Positions 7,527-16,598 of a stretch of 53,577 nucleotides of DNA are shown here, piece after piece. The position numbers were made by a program, and so were the translations under genes. The stretch's first letter is position 1. Every line of letters begins with the position of its first letter. The stretch spans positions 1 to 53,577 of the forward strand of contig JAFMML010000014.1 of the NCBI GenBank assembly GCA_017859745.1, read 5' to 3'. Source of the DNA: Planctomycetota bacterium (GTDB taxonomy: Bacteria > Planctomycetota > Phycisphaerae > Phycisphaerales > SM1A02). The notes under the pieces are model-generated. The model saw only the letters and a list, made by a program, of their open reading frames with translations, did not search any database and was not told where the DNA came from.

Positions 7527-9641
7527 ATGTCGACCGATCTCAACTTCGTCCGCAACATCGGCATCTGCGCCCACATCGACGCCGGCAAGACCACCGTCAC
7601 CGAGCGCATCCTCTACTACACCGGGAAGAACTACAAGATGGGCGAGGTGCATGAAGGCACCGCGACCATGGACTTCCTTTCGGAGGAGCAGGAGCGGGGC
7701 ATCACCATCCAGTCCGCCGCGACCACCTGCCCGTGGGAGCACGCCGGCAAGACCTACAAGATCAACCTGATCGACACCCCGGGCCACGTCGACTTCACCA
7801 TCGAGGTCGAGCGGTCGCTTCGCGTGCTCGACGGCGCGGTGGCGGTCTTCGACGGCAAGGAGGGCGTCGAGGCGCAGTCCGAGACCGTCTGGCGGCAGGC
7901 CGACCGCTACCGGGTCCCCCGCATCTGCCTCGTCAACAAGATGGACAAGCTCGGGGCGGACTTCGAGTTCAGCTTCGGCACGATCCGCGAGCGTCTCGGC
8001 GCGAACGCGATCGCCGTGCAGATCCCCATCGGCGCCGCCGACACCTTCGAGGGCCTCATCGACCTCGTCGGCATGCGGGCGTACTACTTCGACTCCACCG
8101 AACTCGGCTCGAAGGTCGAGGAGCGGGACATCCCCGAGAACCTCCAGGAGATGGCCGAGCTCTGGCATCACGAACTCGTCGAGAAGGCCGCCGAACTCGA
8201 CGACGACCTCATGGAGAAGTACCTCGAGGACGCGGACTCGATCACGCCCGAGATGATCAAGGCCGCCCTTCGCAAGGGCACCATCTCCCGCGAGTGCTTC
8301 CCGGTCTTCTGCGGTTCGGCGCTCAAGTACGTCGGCGTGCAGCGGATCCTCGACGGCGTCATCGACTACCTGCCCAACCCGACCCAGGTCCCCCCGGTCG
8401 AGGGCGTCGATCCCCGCGACAGCGAGACGAAGCTCAGCCGCCCCCACAACCTCGAGGCTCCATTCTCGGCGCTGGTGTTCAAGGTGGTCTCGGACTCCCA
8501 CGGCGATCTGACCTACATGCGGGTCTACTCCGGCGTCCTCGAGAAGGGCGCCCGCGTGCTGAATCCCGTCAACAACAAGCGCGAGATCGTCTCCCGCATC
8601 TTCGAGATGCACGCCAAGGACCGGCAGGCCCTCGAGAGCGCCGGCGCCGGCCAGATCGTCGCCGTCATCGGGCCGAAGAACTCGACGACCGGCGACACCC
8701 TCTGCAGCAACGACGATCCGATCGTGCTCGAGCGGATGGACTTCCCCGAGCCGGTGATCTCGATGTCGATCGAGCCCAACACCGCCGAGGACAAGAAGAA
8801 GCTCGGCGAGGCCCTCACCACGATTCGCCGCGAGGATCCCTCGTTCCGGTCCAACTACAACGACGAGACCGGCGAGACCATCATCGCGGGCATGGGCGAG
8901 TTGCACCTCGAGATCATCAAGAACAAGCTCGTCCGCGACATGAAGGTGAACGTCACCGTCGGCAAGCCGCGGGTCAGCTATCGCGAGACCATCACCGGCG
9001 CCGCCGCCGACGTGCGCGGCCTCTTCAAGAAGCAGACCGGCGGCCGCGGCCAGTTCGGCGACGCGGTGGTCAGCGTCAAGCCCTTCACCAAGGAGGAGGC
9101 CGAGGCCGAGGGTCTCAAGTTCGTCGACGGCATCTGCTTCGTCGACAAGATCACCGGCGGCGTGATTCCCCGCGAGTACATCCCCTCGGTCGAGCATGGC
9201 GTGCGGCATGCCGCCGCGAGCGGCGTTCTCGGCGGCTTCCCGATGATCAACGTCAAGGTCGAGCTGGTCTTCGGCTCCTACCACGACGTGGACTCCAGCC
9301 AGGTCGCGTTCGAGCAGGCCGGAGCGCTCGCGTTCCGGCAGGCGTGCACCAAGGCGGGGCTCGCCCTCCTCGAACCGATCATGAAGCTGACCGTGACCAC
9401 GCCCGACGAGTTCTTCGGCAACGTCTCCGGCGACATCGCGAGCCGCCGCGGCCAGATCAACGACTCGGAGATGCGAGGCAACGTCCGCGTGGTCTCCTCC
9501 GAGGTGCCGCTGTCGGAGATGTTCGGCTACACCACCACCCTTCGCAGCATGACCCAGGGCCGGGCCACCAGCACCATGGAGCCGCTCGAGTACCGCATCA
9601 TGCCGGACCGGCTCAAGGACGCGGTCCTCACCCAGGGCTGA
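7527..9641 (+). CDS. fusA: Translation elongation factor G
   Basis: EF-G is the ribosomal translocase and acts with GTP in the cytoplasm. The 704-residue length equals that of E. coli EF-G. The G domain shows GICAHIDAGKTTVTER (P-loop), the switch I segment ATMDFLSEEQERGITIQSA, DTPGHVDF and NKMDK. Domains III-V follow, including GMGELHLEII, KPRVSYRETI and a C-terminal domain ending in MPDRLKDAVLTQG. The ATG at 7527 starts the conserved MSTDLNFVRNIGICAHID; the frame is open to 7359 but that part consists of repeats. The gene stands alone rather than in a str operon and is followed by a strong terminator. Confidence 0.97.
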   Translation: MSTDLNFVRNIGICAHIDAGKTTVTERILYYTGKNYKMGEVHEGTATMDFLSEEQERGITIQSAATTCPWEHAGKTYKINLIDTPGHVDFTIEVERSLRVLDGAVAVFDGKEGVEAQSETVWRQADRYRVPRICLVNKMDKLGADFEFSFGTIRERLGANAIAVQIPIGAADTFEGLIDLVGMRAYYFDSTELGSKVEERDIPENLQEMAELWHHELVEKAAELDDDLMEKYLEDADSITPEMIKAALRKGTISRECFPVFCGSALKYVGVQRILDGVIDYLPNPTQVPPVEGVDPRDSETKLSRPHNLEAPFSALVFKVVSDSHGDLTYMRVYSGVLEKGARVLNPVNNKREIVSRIFEMHAKDRQALESAGAGQIVAVIGPKNSTTGDTLCSNDDPIVLERMDFPEPVISMSIEPNTAEDKKKLGEALTTIRREDPSFRSNYNDETGETIIAGMGELHLEIIKNKLVRDMKVNVTVGKPRVSYRETITGAAADVRGLFKKQTGGRGQFGDAVVSVKPFTKEEAEAEGLKFVDGICFVDKITGGVIPREYIPSVEHGVRHAAASGVLGGFPMINVKVELVFGSYHDVDSSQVAFEQAGALAFRQACTKAGLALLEPIMKLTVTTPDEFFGNVSGDIASRRGQINDSEMRGNVRVVSSEVPLSEMFGYTTTLRSMTQGRATSTMEPLEYRIMPDRLKDAVLTQG

Positions 9642-9666
9642 TCGCCGCTCGAATCCCGAATCCGCA

Positions 9667-9695
9667 ACGGACCGGTCCCTCGCGGGCCGGTCCGT
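9667..9695 (+). terminator. Intrinsic terminator of fusA
   Basis: ACGGACCGG pairs with CCGGTCCGT and the inner CCC/GGG extends the stem around TCGC. It is followed by ttcgtt and lies 25 nt after the fusA stop. Confidence 0.8.
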
Positions 9696-9759
9696 TTCGT
9701 TCGATGCCGACCGGACTTCGGACGGGAAGTCGGACGTGAATCGACGCATGCCGTCGCCG

Positions 9760-9765
9760 TAAGAT
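9760..9765 (+). promoter_or_regulatory. -10-like TAAGAT for the phosphatase gene (leaderless)
   Basis: TAAGAT is followed by eight bases and the ATG at 9774. There is no Shine-Dalgarno sequence. Confidence 0.5.
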
Positions 9766-9773
9766 CCCCTGCG

Positions 9774-11399
9774 ATGTCCGACCCCCCGCTCGTCGACGCC
9801 GAGGAGATCCCCGAGGAACTTCGGGATCATGGAGACCATCGGGAGTATCGCGGCGAGTTCGAACTCGATCTGGTCCGGTGGTTCCGGCGACGGTTCGCGT
9901 GGATGTGCGGGGTCTACGCGGTGCTGCAGACCTTCATCTTCGCCTCGCTGCTGGCGCTGGCGCTCTCTGGCCTTCCTGCGGAGACGGATGCCCCCACCGC
10001 ATCCGTCTCCGTCGGCGACGGCGTGACCCTCGCCCTCGGCGAGCTTGCGACCTCTCCCGACGAGGTTCCCGCAGCTTCGGATTCGCCTTCGGACTGGCGC
10101 ATCGGCACCCTCGTCGACGCGATCACCGCGGCGCTGGGCCTCGTCGCGATCGCGATCTTCGCCCTGAAGATCCGACCCCGCATCGACAACCGGATCGGGG
10201 CGCTGTCCGCCGCGACCCGACTGCTCCTGCTGCTGGGCGCCTTGATCGTGGCCGGCGAGTTCGTGAAGCGAATCGTGGCGCCGGAGATGGTGGTCTCGCC
10301 GCTCGCGTCGGTGATGCTGCTGCACTTCTCCGCGTGCCTGTTCCTGCCGTGGACTCCACGGGAGTCGGTTCGCCCGATCCTCCCGCTGCTGGTGGCCTGG
10401 GCGGGGTACCGCCTGATCGTCGGAATCGTCGCGCTGCTGGCGTCTTCCGGCCGGTTCGAATCGCTCGTGGTCACCGTCGTCGAGGTCGTGGCGAGCCCGA
10501 TGATCCTGCTTCCCGGCATGGGCCTCTGCTGGTGGCGCCTGCGGCGATACCGACGCCGCTTCGGCAGGGAGTTCACGGGTCGAAAGCTGCGGGCCCTTCG
10601 GCGGGAGATCAAGCAGGCCCGCACCATCCACGACAGTCTGTTTCCAGCCACCTTCGAAGCGGCCGACCCGATTCGCTTCGACTACGCCTACGCCCCCGCG
10701 AGCGATCTCGGCGGAGACTTCCTCCACGTCCACCGCCACGTGGACGGCGCCGTGACCATGGTGCTGCTCGACGTCACCGGACACGGCCTCTCCGCGGCGA
10801 TGACCGTGAACCGGCTCGTCGGCGAGATCGAGCGTCTGCACGCCGAGCGACCCGACACCGGTCCCGGAGAACTGCTTGCGGGCCTCAACCGCTACGTCCA
10901 TCTGACCCTCGCCCGGCACTCGCTGCTCGCCACCGCGGCCGCCGTGCTCGTCGATCCCGCACGCGGCGCCGTCCGCATCGCCAACGCCGGCCACCCGCCG
11001 GTGCTGCGGCGAAGGCGCAACGGCGTGCTGGACCACTTCGGAGCGACCGAGCCGCTGCTCGGGGCCCTGCCGTCCGAGGAGTTCGGCACCTTGGAGCACG
11101 AGTTCGAACTCGCGCCCGGCGAGACCCTGTTCGCATACACCGACGGTGCGTTCGAGGCTCGCGATCGCACCGGGCGCGAACTCGGGCTCGACGGCTTCGC
11201 ACGACTCTGCGGCGGCCAACCGGCCCCTTCCCGATGGCCGAGCCACCTGCTGCGGATCGTCGAGGGCTTCGAGGGACCGATCCGCGGCGACGACGTGCTG
11301 GTCGCGACCCTCGCCTGGACCGGCGTCGGCGTCGACCGACCGAACCCCGCGCCCCCGCGCGGCGGCACCCGAACCTTCGAGGAGGAGACCATCGCATGA
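9774..11399 (+). CDS. Membrane-bound SpoIIE/RsbU-type PP2C phosphatase
   Basis: Residues 40-260 form about six membrane segments separated by short charged loops. A juxtamembrane helix REIKQARTIHDSLFP leads into the SpoIIE-type Ser/Thr phosphatase domain (about 290-520). Metal-site motifs are visible as SDLGGDFLHV, VLLDVTGHGLSAAMT, NAGHPPVL and YTDGAFEARD. Such proteins dephosphorylate anti-anti-sigma factors in partner-switching pathways; no STAS or kinase partner gene is nearby. The membrane part has no recognisable sensor domain. The stop overlaps the ribD start (ATGA), so the two genes are translationally coupled although functionally unrelated. The start is supported by a -10-like hexamer 8 nt upstream. 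Confidence 0.9.
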   Translation: MSDPPLVDAEEIPEELRDHGDHREYRGEFELDLVRWFRRRFAWMCGVYAVLQTFIFASLLALALSGLPAETDAPTASVSVGDGVTLALGELATSPDEVPAASDSPSDWRIGTLVDAITAALGLVAIAIFALKIRPRIDNRIGALSAATRLLLLLGALIVAGEFVKRIVAPEMVVSPLASVMLLHFSACLFLPWTPRESVRPILPLLVAWAGYRLIVGIVALLASSGRFESLVVTVVEVVASPMILLPGMGLCWWRLRRYRRRFGREFTGRKLRALRREIKQARTIHDSLFPATFEAADPIRFDYAYAPASDLGGDFLHVHRHVDGAVTMVLLDVTGHGLSAAMTVNRLVGEIERLHAERPDTGPGELLAGLNRYVHLTLARHSLLATAAAVLVDPARGAVRIANAGHPPVLRRRRNGVLDHFGATEPLLGALPSEEFGTLEHEFELAPGETLFAYTDGAFEARDRTGRELGLDGFARLCGGQPAPSRWPSHLLRIVEGFEGPIRGDDVLVATLAWTGVGVDRPNPAPPRGGTRTFEEETIA

Positions 11400-12538
11400 C
11401 CGTGGATCGCGACGACCGGGATGCCGAACTTCTGCGGATGGCGGTGCGCCTCGCGCTTCGAGGCCACGGGCTGGTCGAGCCCAATCCCATGGTCGGCTGC
11501 GTCGTGCTCGACGCCTCCGGACGCATCGCGGGCCTGGGCCACCACCGTCGCGTCGGCGGGCCGCACGCGGAGATCGAGGCCCTTGCGGCCGCGGGCGAAC
11601 GGGCTCGCGGTGGAAGCCTGCTCGTCACGCTCGAGCCGTGCAACCACCAGGGCCGCACCGGGCCCTGCACCGAGGCGATCCTCGACTCGGGGATCGCCCG
11701 CATGGTCTACGGCGAACCGGATCCCAATCCCGTCGCCGGTGGAGGCGCCCGACGCCTCGCCGACGCCGGTCTCGAGGTCGTCAAGCGCGACGATCTCGAG
11801 GAGGTCAGACGCCTCAATCGTCCGTTCATGCACCGCATTCGGACCGGCCGGCCGTGGGTGGTGGCGAAGTGGGCGCAGACCCTCGACGGCAAGATCACCG
11901 GCGGCGCCGGAGACGGGCGCTGGATCTCCAGCGGACTCAGCCGTCGTCTGGTCCATCGCGAACGCGGGTGCTGCGACGCGATCCTCACCGGCATCGGCAC
12001 CGTGCTTGTCGACGATCCGCTGCTGAACGTCCGCGACGTGCCGTCGCGTCGCACACCGCTTCGGGTGGTGGTCGATGCACGCCTGCAGATTCCGCTGTCG
12101 TCCAAGCTCGTCGCCACCGCCGCCTCGCAGCCGACCCTCGTGGTCTGCGACAGCGAGGTCCGACGAAGCGATGCGGATCTCGCGGCCCAACTCGAAGCCC
12201 GCGGGGTGACCCTGCTCGACCTGCCCGCGACCGGCGGCGAACTCCCGCTTCGCACGTTGTGCGAGCGACTCTCGGCGGACTTCGGCGTCGCACGGGTGCT
12301 CGTCGAAGCCGGAGCCCGCCTGCTGGGCCGTCTGTTCCGCAATGGTCTCGTCGACGAGGCCTGGGTCTTCGTCGCGCCGCGGGTCGCCGGCGGCGACAGC
12401 GGCATGCCTGCGGTGGCCGGCGCCACCGAGGGCGGCCTCGTGGAGAGTCTGGGCCTGCGACTCGAGTCGATCCGACGCCGCGGCGACGACCTCGTGCTCG
12501 GCTACGGGGTGCCGTCCGACGCCGGGACCAGGCCGTAG
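11396..12538 (+). CDS. ribD: Bifunctional riboflavin deaminase/reductase RibD
   Basis: RibD carries out the deamination and side-chain reduction steps of riboflavin synthesis. The 380-residue product has the zinc-dependent deaminase first (PNPMVGCVVL, GGPHAEIEAL at ~55-64 and EPCNHQGRTGPC at ~80-91), supplying the His and two Cys ligands and the catalytic Glu. The reductase domain follows: VVAKWAQTLDGKI, GIGTVLVDDPLLNVR, PLRVVVDARLQIP and VEAGARLLG. The ATG overlaps the previous stop by four bases. No other rib genes are present. Its last 37 bases overlap the convergent DUF4340-like gene. Confidence 0.95.
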   Translation: MTVDRDDRDAELLRMAVRLALRGHGLVEPNPMVGCVVLDASGRIAGLGHHRRVGGPHAEIEALAAAGERARGGSLLVTLEPCNHQGRTGPCTEAILDSGIARMVYGEPDPNPVAGGGARRLADAGLEVVKRDDLEEVRRLNRPFMHRIRTGRPWVVAKWAQTLDGKITGGAGDGRWISSGLSRRLVHRERGCCDAILTGIGTVLVDDPLLNVRDVPSRRTPLRVVVDARLQIPLSSKLVATAASQPTLVVCDSEVRRSDADLAAQLEARGVTLLDLPATGGELPLRTLCERLSADFGVARVLVEAGARLLGRLFRNGLVDEAWVFVAPRVAGGDSGMPAVAGATEGGLVESLGLRLESIRRRGDDLVLGYGVPSDAGTRP

Positions 12539-13893
12539 GCGGCCGGATCGAGGTCGAGCGTGAACGACTCGGGGAAGATCCGCAGGACGTCGTCCCCGTT
12601 CTCGAGCGCCCACCGTCCCCGATCGGGCTCCCGCGCGACCCGCACGGTGTCGAGCGGGCGCCCCGAGATGTCCTCGAGAATCACCAGCGCCTCGGAGAGC
12701 TCCGCGGGGAACGGGGTGATGGAGATCTCCGGGGCGCGGGTCTCGAGCAGCGCGTCGAGCAGCGCGTTCGCCCGCGCGGCGTCGCACGGGACGGCATCGA
12801 CGACCTCGCCCCGCTCGTCGAGCGACTCGGCCACGAAGCCGTCGAGTTCGCGGCGGATTCGAAAGGCCGCGTCGCCGCGCCGGATCTCGAGCATGCCGAC
12901 CTCCTCCGGCACCGCACCGCTGCCGGTCGGATCGATCAGGCTCGCCAGCGGCCGCAACGCCGCGGCCCGCGATCCCTCCGCCAGCAGCACCACCGTCGGT
13001 CGGCCCGCGATGCGGGCGAATCGATCGGTCGAACCCGGACCGAAGAGGCTTCCGATCTCGAGGGCCTCGCGAAGCCATGAGACCTCGCCGTCCGGCGAGA
13101 CGACGCGGCGCTCCAGCACCAGGGTCTCTGCGGGCCGATCCAGCCCGTAGGTCGCGGGATCCTCGACCTCGTCGTCGAAGAACGCCGCCGCCTCGACTCG
13201 GGAGAGCGCCGCGATCCACTCGTCCATCGCGACGGCATCGAGGCGGGTTCGGAACGGCGCCGCCAGCGCCCAGCGCCGACCGGTTCGCTCGATCGCGACC
13301 GAGGGGGCGCCCACGAGTTCGATCGTGATCCGATCGATTCCCTCCTCCGGAGCGTCGAGCAGACGACGACGACGCCACGACCGAGGTTCGCCGTCGAGCA
13401 CGCGATCATGCAACGCCGCATCCACCGCGTGAGCCGACGATTCGCCGTCGCGCCTGATCCACGCCCGACCCGCGACGCCGCGTCGTCCGAGGTCCAACGC
13501 CGCCGAGCGAGGTTCCCCGTCGGTTCGCCACTCGAACGTCACTCGACCCAACGGCGGGTCGAGGCCGAGCGCCGCCGCGTCGTCGATCTCGACCTCGCGA
13601 CTCGTGCGCAGGCCCTCGGCGGCGGTCGCGTGGCGTCGCATCGAGACCGGATCCATCGGATGCTCGAAGGGCGCCGTCTGCCACCACCGGCCCTCGCGTC
13701 GCTCGAAGCGCAGCATCGTCTCGTCGGGTCGCTCGATCTCGATCGCCTCGATCCGATCGACCGGAAGTTCGCCGGCGGCGAACAACGGCCGAGGCCCCAT
13801 CGTCGCCGACACGGGCGTGCGGCCGAGCCACCACGCCACCGCGGCGAGCGCGGCGGCGGCGACCCACCATCCGATCGTCGCGCGGATGCTCAT
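12502..13893 (-). CDS. DUF4340-like membrane-anchored protein of an ABC cassette
   Basis: The 463-residue product has one N-terminal membrane anchor (IGWWVAAAALAAVAWWLG, 7-24) and an extracytoplasmic part. That part contains repeated beta modules with the pattern of DUF4340 proteins: VDRIEAIEIERPDETMLRFERREGRWW, DDAAALGLDPPLGRVTFEW and AFFDDEVEDPATYGLDRPAETL. The YGLDxP signature occurs two to three times, including a final AAYGL at the C-terminus. DUF4340 proteins usually sit behind GldF/GldG ABC genes, as here; the function is unknown. Its ATG overlaps the permease stop (ATGA), and its 3' end overlaps ribD by 37 bp. Confidence 0.8.
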   Translation of the reverse strand: MSIRATIGWWVAAAALAAVAWWLGRTPVSATMGPRPLFAAGELPVDRIEAIEIERPDETMLRFERREGRWWQTAPFEHPMDPVSMRRHATAAEGLRTSREVEIDDAAALGLDPPLGRVTFEWRTDGEPRSAALDLGRRGVAGRAWIRRDGESSAHAVDAALHDRVLDGEPRSWRRRRLLDAPEEGIDRITIELVGAPSVAIERTGRRWALAAPFRTRLDAVAMDEWIAALSRVEAAAFFDDEVEDPATYGLDRPAETLVLERRVVSPDGEVSWLREALEIGSLFGPGSTDRFARIAGRPTVVLLAEGSRAAALRPLASLIDPTGSGAVPEEVGMLEIRRGDAAFRIRRELDGFVAESLDERGEVVDAVPCDAARANALLDALLETRAPEISITPFPAELSEALVILEDISGRPLDTVRVAREPDRGRWALENGDDVLRIFPESFTLDLDPAAYGLVPASDGTP

Positions 13894-16598
13894 CGGGCCC
13901 GCTCCCGCCGTCGCCAGATCACGCCTCCGACGAGAAGGGGCAGCACGGGGAGACCGACGAGCAGTCCCGCCGTCCAGGCGGCCCGGTCGGCCGGAGCGAT
14001 GCCGGCGAGTCGTGCCACCTCGCGTCCGGGGCCGCCACCACCGACCCATTCGTCGAGGCCGGCGAGCCAGGCGATGCCGCTGCGAGCCAGTTCGCGATTG
14101 CCGGGGTTCGCGAAGGCGACCCGCTCGCCGCCGAGCGGCACCGTCCGGTCCGCCAGATTCGACAGCAGCCAACCGTTGGCGGCGACCACGAGGGCCCGCT
14201 GCACGCCGCCGTCGGGCCGGGGCCGCTCGATCGCCGCGACCACCGGACGTGCGTCGTCATCGCGCTTGGCCTCGGGCACCCGATCGATGTCGCGAAGGCG
14301 TCGCCAGTCCTCCTCGACCCATCGCGTCTCCGACGGCGCCAGTCCCAGGACCGCCGTGGCGGGGCCGTCCGCGTCCAGCGAGATCGGCACCGGATAGAAG
14401 AGCAGCAGCGCCTGATCGTCGAGCACCGCGCCGAGCGGATGCGTGGTCTCCCCTTCCGCGGCGAGGTGGGTCGCCTGCGGCTCGCGTGCCTCCTCACCCG
14501 GTGGAAGTTCGAGCAGGGTGCGGGCGGTGTCGGCGTCGACGCCGAGCCCCGCGGCGAGTTCCGCCCAGGGATCCTGCCCACCAAGCAACGGCAGCACGCT
14601 CGGTCCCACGCTCAGGAGCACCGGTCGGCCGCCCTCGATCAGTTCCCGCGTCGCGTCCAGCAGCGCCGACTCCGCCTCGTCGGGTTCGATGCTTCGCCTG
14701 GTCAACGGCGGGATCGGCACGAACACCGTCGGCCCGTCCTGCTCGGCGACGGGCAGCGCGCCGTCGGACGGCCGCCACTCCCGCACCTCGAACCGGGCGG
14801 CACGCAGTTCGTCCGCGATCGCCGCCGCCTCGCCGCCGGTGTCCTGGCGCCGCAGCATCGATCTCGGCTCGGTGTGCATCAGGATCGCCACGGGCGGCGC
14901 GGGCATGTCCAGCGAACGCACCGCCGCCACCAGCAGCTGCTCGCCTCGAAACCGCCGATCGAACCGGACGGTCTCGGCATCCGCGAAGGTCGACCGCGGC
15001 AGGATCTGCCAGCCCGGCACCACCACGGCGCCATCGGGGCCGCTCACCACCGCGGCCTCGCCGCCCGCGATCGCGGTGGCGATCTCGCCGAGCTTCGAGC
15101 GCGGAAGACGCTCGAGGCGATCCATCGAGCCCCGAAGCGACCTGGCGATGCGCGACGCACGGGGATCCCTGGGCAGTCCCGCCGCCAACTGGTCCGAGCG
15201 GGCACGGTGGTGCGCGGCGAGCGCGCTGCGCGCCGATTCGAGATCGGGAAACGGTCGTGCCGACGAGGTCTCGAGCAGCCGGCGGATCTCCTGTTCGAGA
15301 CGAGGGCCGGTGGTGGCGACCTGTTCGAGCATCGCCGACGTGGCCGCAAGCACCTCGAGCGAGGCCGCGTCCGCATCGGCGCGGGCCCGAGCCGCCGCGA
15401 GACGGCCCTTCGCTCGCGGCGATTCCTCGATGGCGAAGGCGACGAGTTCGTCGAATGCGACCATCGCCTCCTCGATCGCTTCGGTCGCGTTCCGGGATTC
15501 CTCCTCGAACCCCGCGGCGAGGCGCTCGAGCAGCGCCTCGTACGCTCCGAGATCCTCCGGACGCGTGGGATCGATCCGGCCGACCTCGATGGCGGGATTC
15601 GCTTCGGCGAAACGCCGCAGCACCTCGTCGACCTGTTCCAGCAGGGCTCGATCCCCCTGCTCCTCGACGACGAGCAGATCGATCGACCAGGGCCCCTCGA
15701 GATCGGCAAGCAGTTCCCTCGTCTCGGGAGCCAGGCTGTAGGCCCGCGTGCGGGTGAGATCGAGGCGGACCCGCAGCGCCGGCACCGAGGCGATGGCGAC
15801 GATCGCGACGCCGCAGGCGAGGACGCCGCCGACCCGAAGGGTCAGATGGGCCAGGCGTCCGAGGCGGCCGAGACCCGTGGGACTTCTTCGTTCGTCGCGT
15901 CCGAGCGAGATCGTCGCGAGCAGCAGGAAGATCGCGATCAGCACGAGGAAGTAGACCAGATCGGCGCTGTCGAAGAGACCGATCACGAAGTCGTCGAGGC
16001 GCCGCAGCGGATCGAGCGCCTCGAGCCGATCCGGCCAGGCGCCGCCGAGCCACGTCGGCAGCAGCTTCACGGCGACGACCGCGGCGAGCCACGGAAACAT
16101 CGCGCCGAGATAGGCCAGCACCTGACTGGTGCCCATGCTCGAGGCGAGGATGCCCACGGCGGCGATCGAGGCGCCCACGAGAAGCAGGCCGAGCACGCCG
16201 CAGAGGATCTCCCCCGGATCGGGACGGCCGAACAGTTCGAGCGGCACCGCCAGCACCGCGATGGGCAGCAGCATCGCCGCAAGCACCACGACGGCGGCGA
16301 TGAACTTGCCCATGACGATCGAGCCGACGCCGATGGGGGCGCTTCGCAGGATCTCGAGCGTGCCCTGCCGACGCTCCTCGGCGATGCTCCGCATGGCGAC
16401 CGCCGGAGCCAGCAGCAGCGTCGCCCATCCCAGCGCCACCAGCACCGGGCGAAGGTTCGCGATCTCCCCGTCGCGGAAGGTGACCGACAGGAACACCACC
16501 GCCGCAAGCAGGCCCGTGGCGGACATCAGCACCCACGCGAGAGGTGTCGTGAAGGCACCGAGCAGATCACGCCTGGCAATCGCGATGGCTCCACTCAC
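13890..16598 (-). CDS. Fused GldF-GldG ABC permease/auxiliary protein
   Basis: The 902-residue product fuses two parts. Residues 1-235 are an ABC-2-type permease with six membrane segments and the GldF-like EERRQGTLEILRSAPI loop. After a further membrane segment (~245-265), a large GldG-like extracytoplasmic region follows: LTRTRAYSLAPETRELLADL, LDMPAPPVAILMHTEP and helical Ala/Glu-rich stretches at 360-500. A last membrane helix (~880-898) precedes WRRRERAR. In Bacteroidetes, GldF and GldG are separate gliding and ABC components; here they are one chain. The GTG start overlaps the ATPase stop (GTGA). The substrate is unknown. Confidence 0.85.
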   Translation of the reverse strand: MSGAIAIARRDLLGAFTTPLAWVLMSATGLLAAVVFLSVTFRDGEIANLRPVLVALGWATLLLAPAVAMRSIAEERRQGTLEILRSAPIGVGSIVMGKFIAAVVVLAAMLLPIAVLAVPLELFGRPDPGEILCGVLGLLLVGASIAAVGILASSMGTSQVLAYLGAMFPWLAAVVAVKLLPTWLGGAWPDRLEALDPLRRLDDFVIGLFDSADLVYFLVLIAIFLLLATISLGRDERRSPTGLGRLGRLAHLTLRVGGVLACGVAIVAIASVPALRVRLDLTRTRAYSLAPETRELLADLEGPWSIDLLVVEEQGDRALLEQVDEVLRRFAEANPAIEVGRIDPTRPEDLGAYEALLERLAAGFEEESRNATEAIEEAMVAFDELVAFAIEESPRAKGRLAAARARADADAASLEVLAATSAMLEQVATTGPRLEQEIRRLLETSSARPFPDLESARSALAAHHRARSDQLAAGLPRDPRASRIARSLRGSMDRLERLPRSKLGEIATAIAGGEAAVVSGPDGAVVVPGWQILPRSTFADAETVRFDRRFRGEQLLVAAVRSLDMPAPPVAILMHTEPRSMLRRQDTGGEAAAIADELRAARFEVREWRPSDGALPVAEQDGPTVFVPIPPLTRRSIEPDEAESALLDATRELIEGGRPVLLSVGPSVLPLLGGQDPWAELAAGLGVDADTARTLLELPPGEEAREPQATHLAAEGETTHPLGAVLDDQALLLFYPVPISLDADGPATAVLGLAPSETRWVEEDWRRLRDIDRVPEAKRDDDARPVVAAIERPRPDGGVQRALVVAANGWLLSNLADRTVPLGGERVAFANPGNRELARSGIAWLAGLDEWVGGGGPGREVARLAGIAPADRAAWTAGLLVGLPVLPLLVGGVIWRRRERAR

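Noticed and set aside
7326-11246. 1306-residue minus-strand open frame opposite fusA and the phosphatase
   Set aside because: It is a shadow of fusA and the SpoIIE gene; its translation has acidic/His-rich runs with no domains, as expected from the complement of GC-rich genes.
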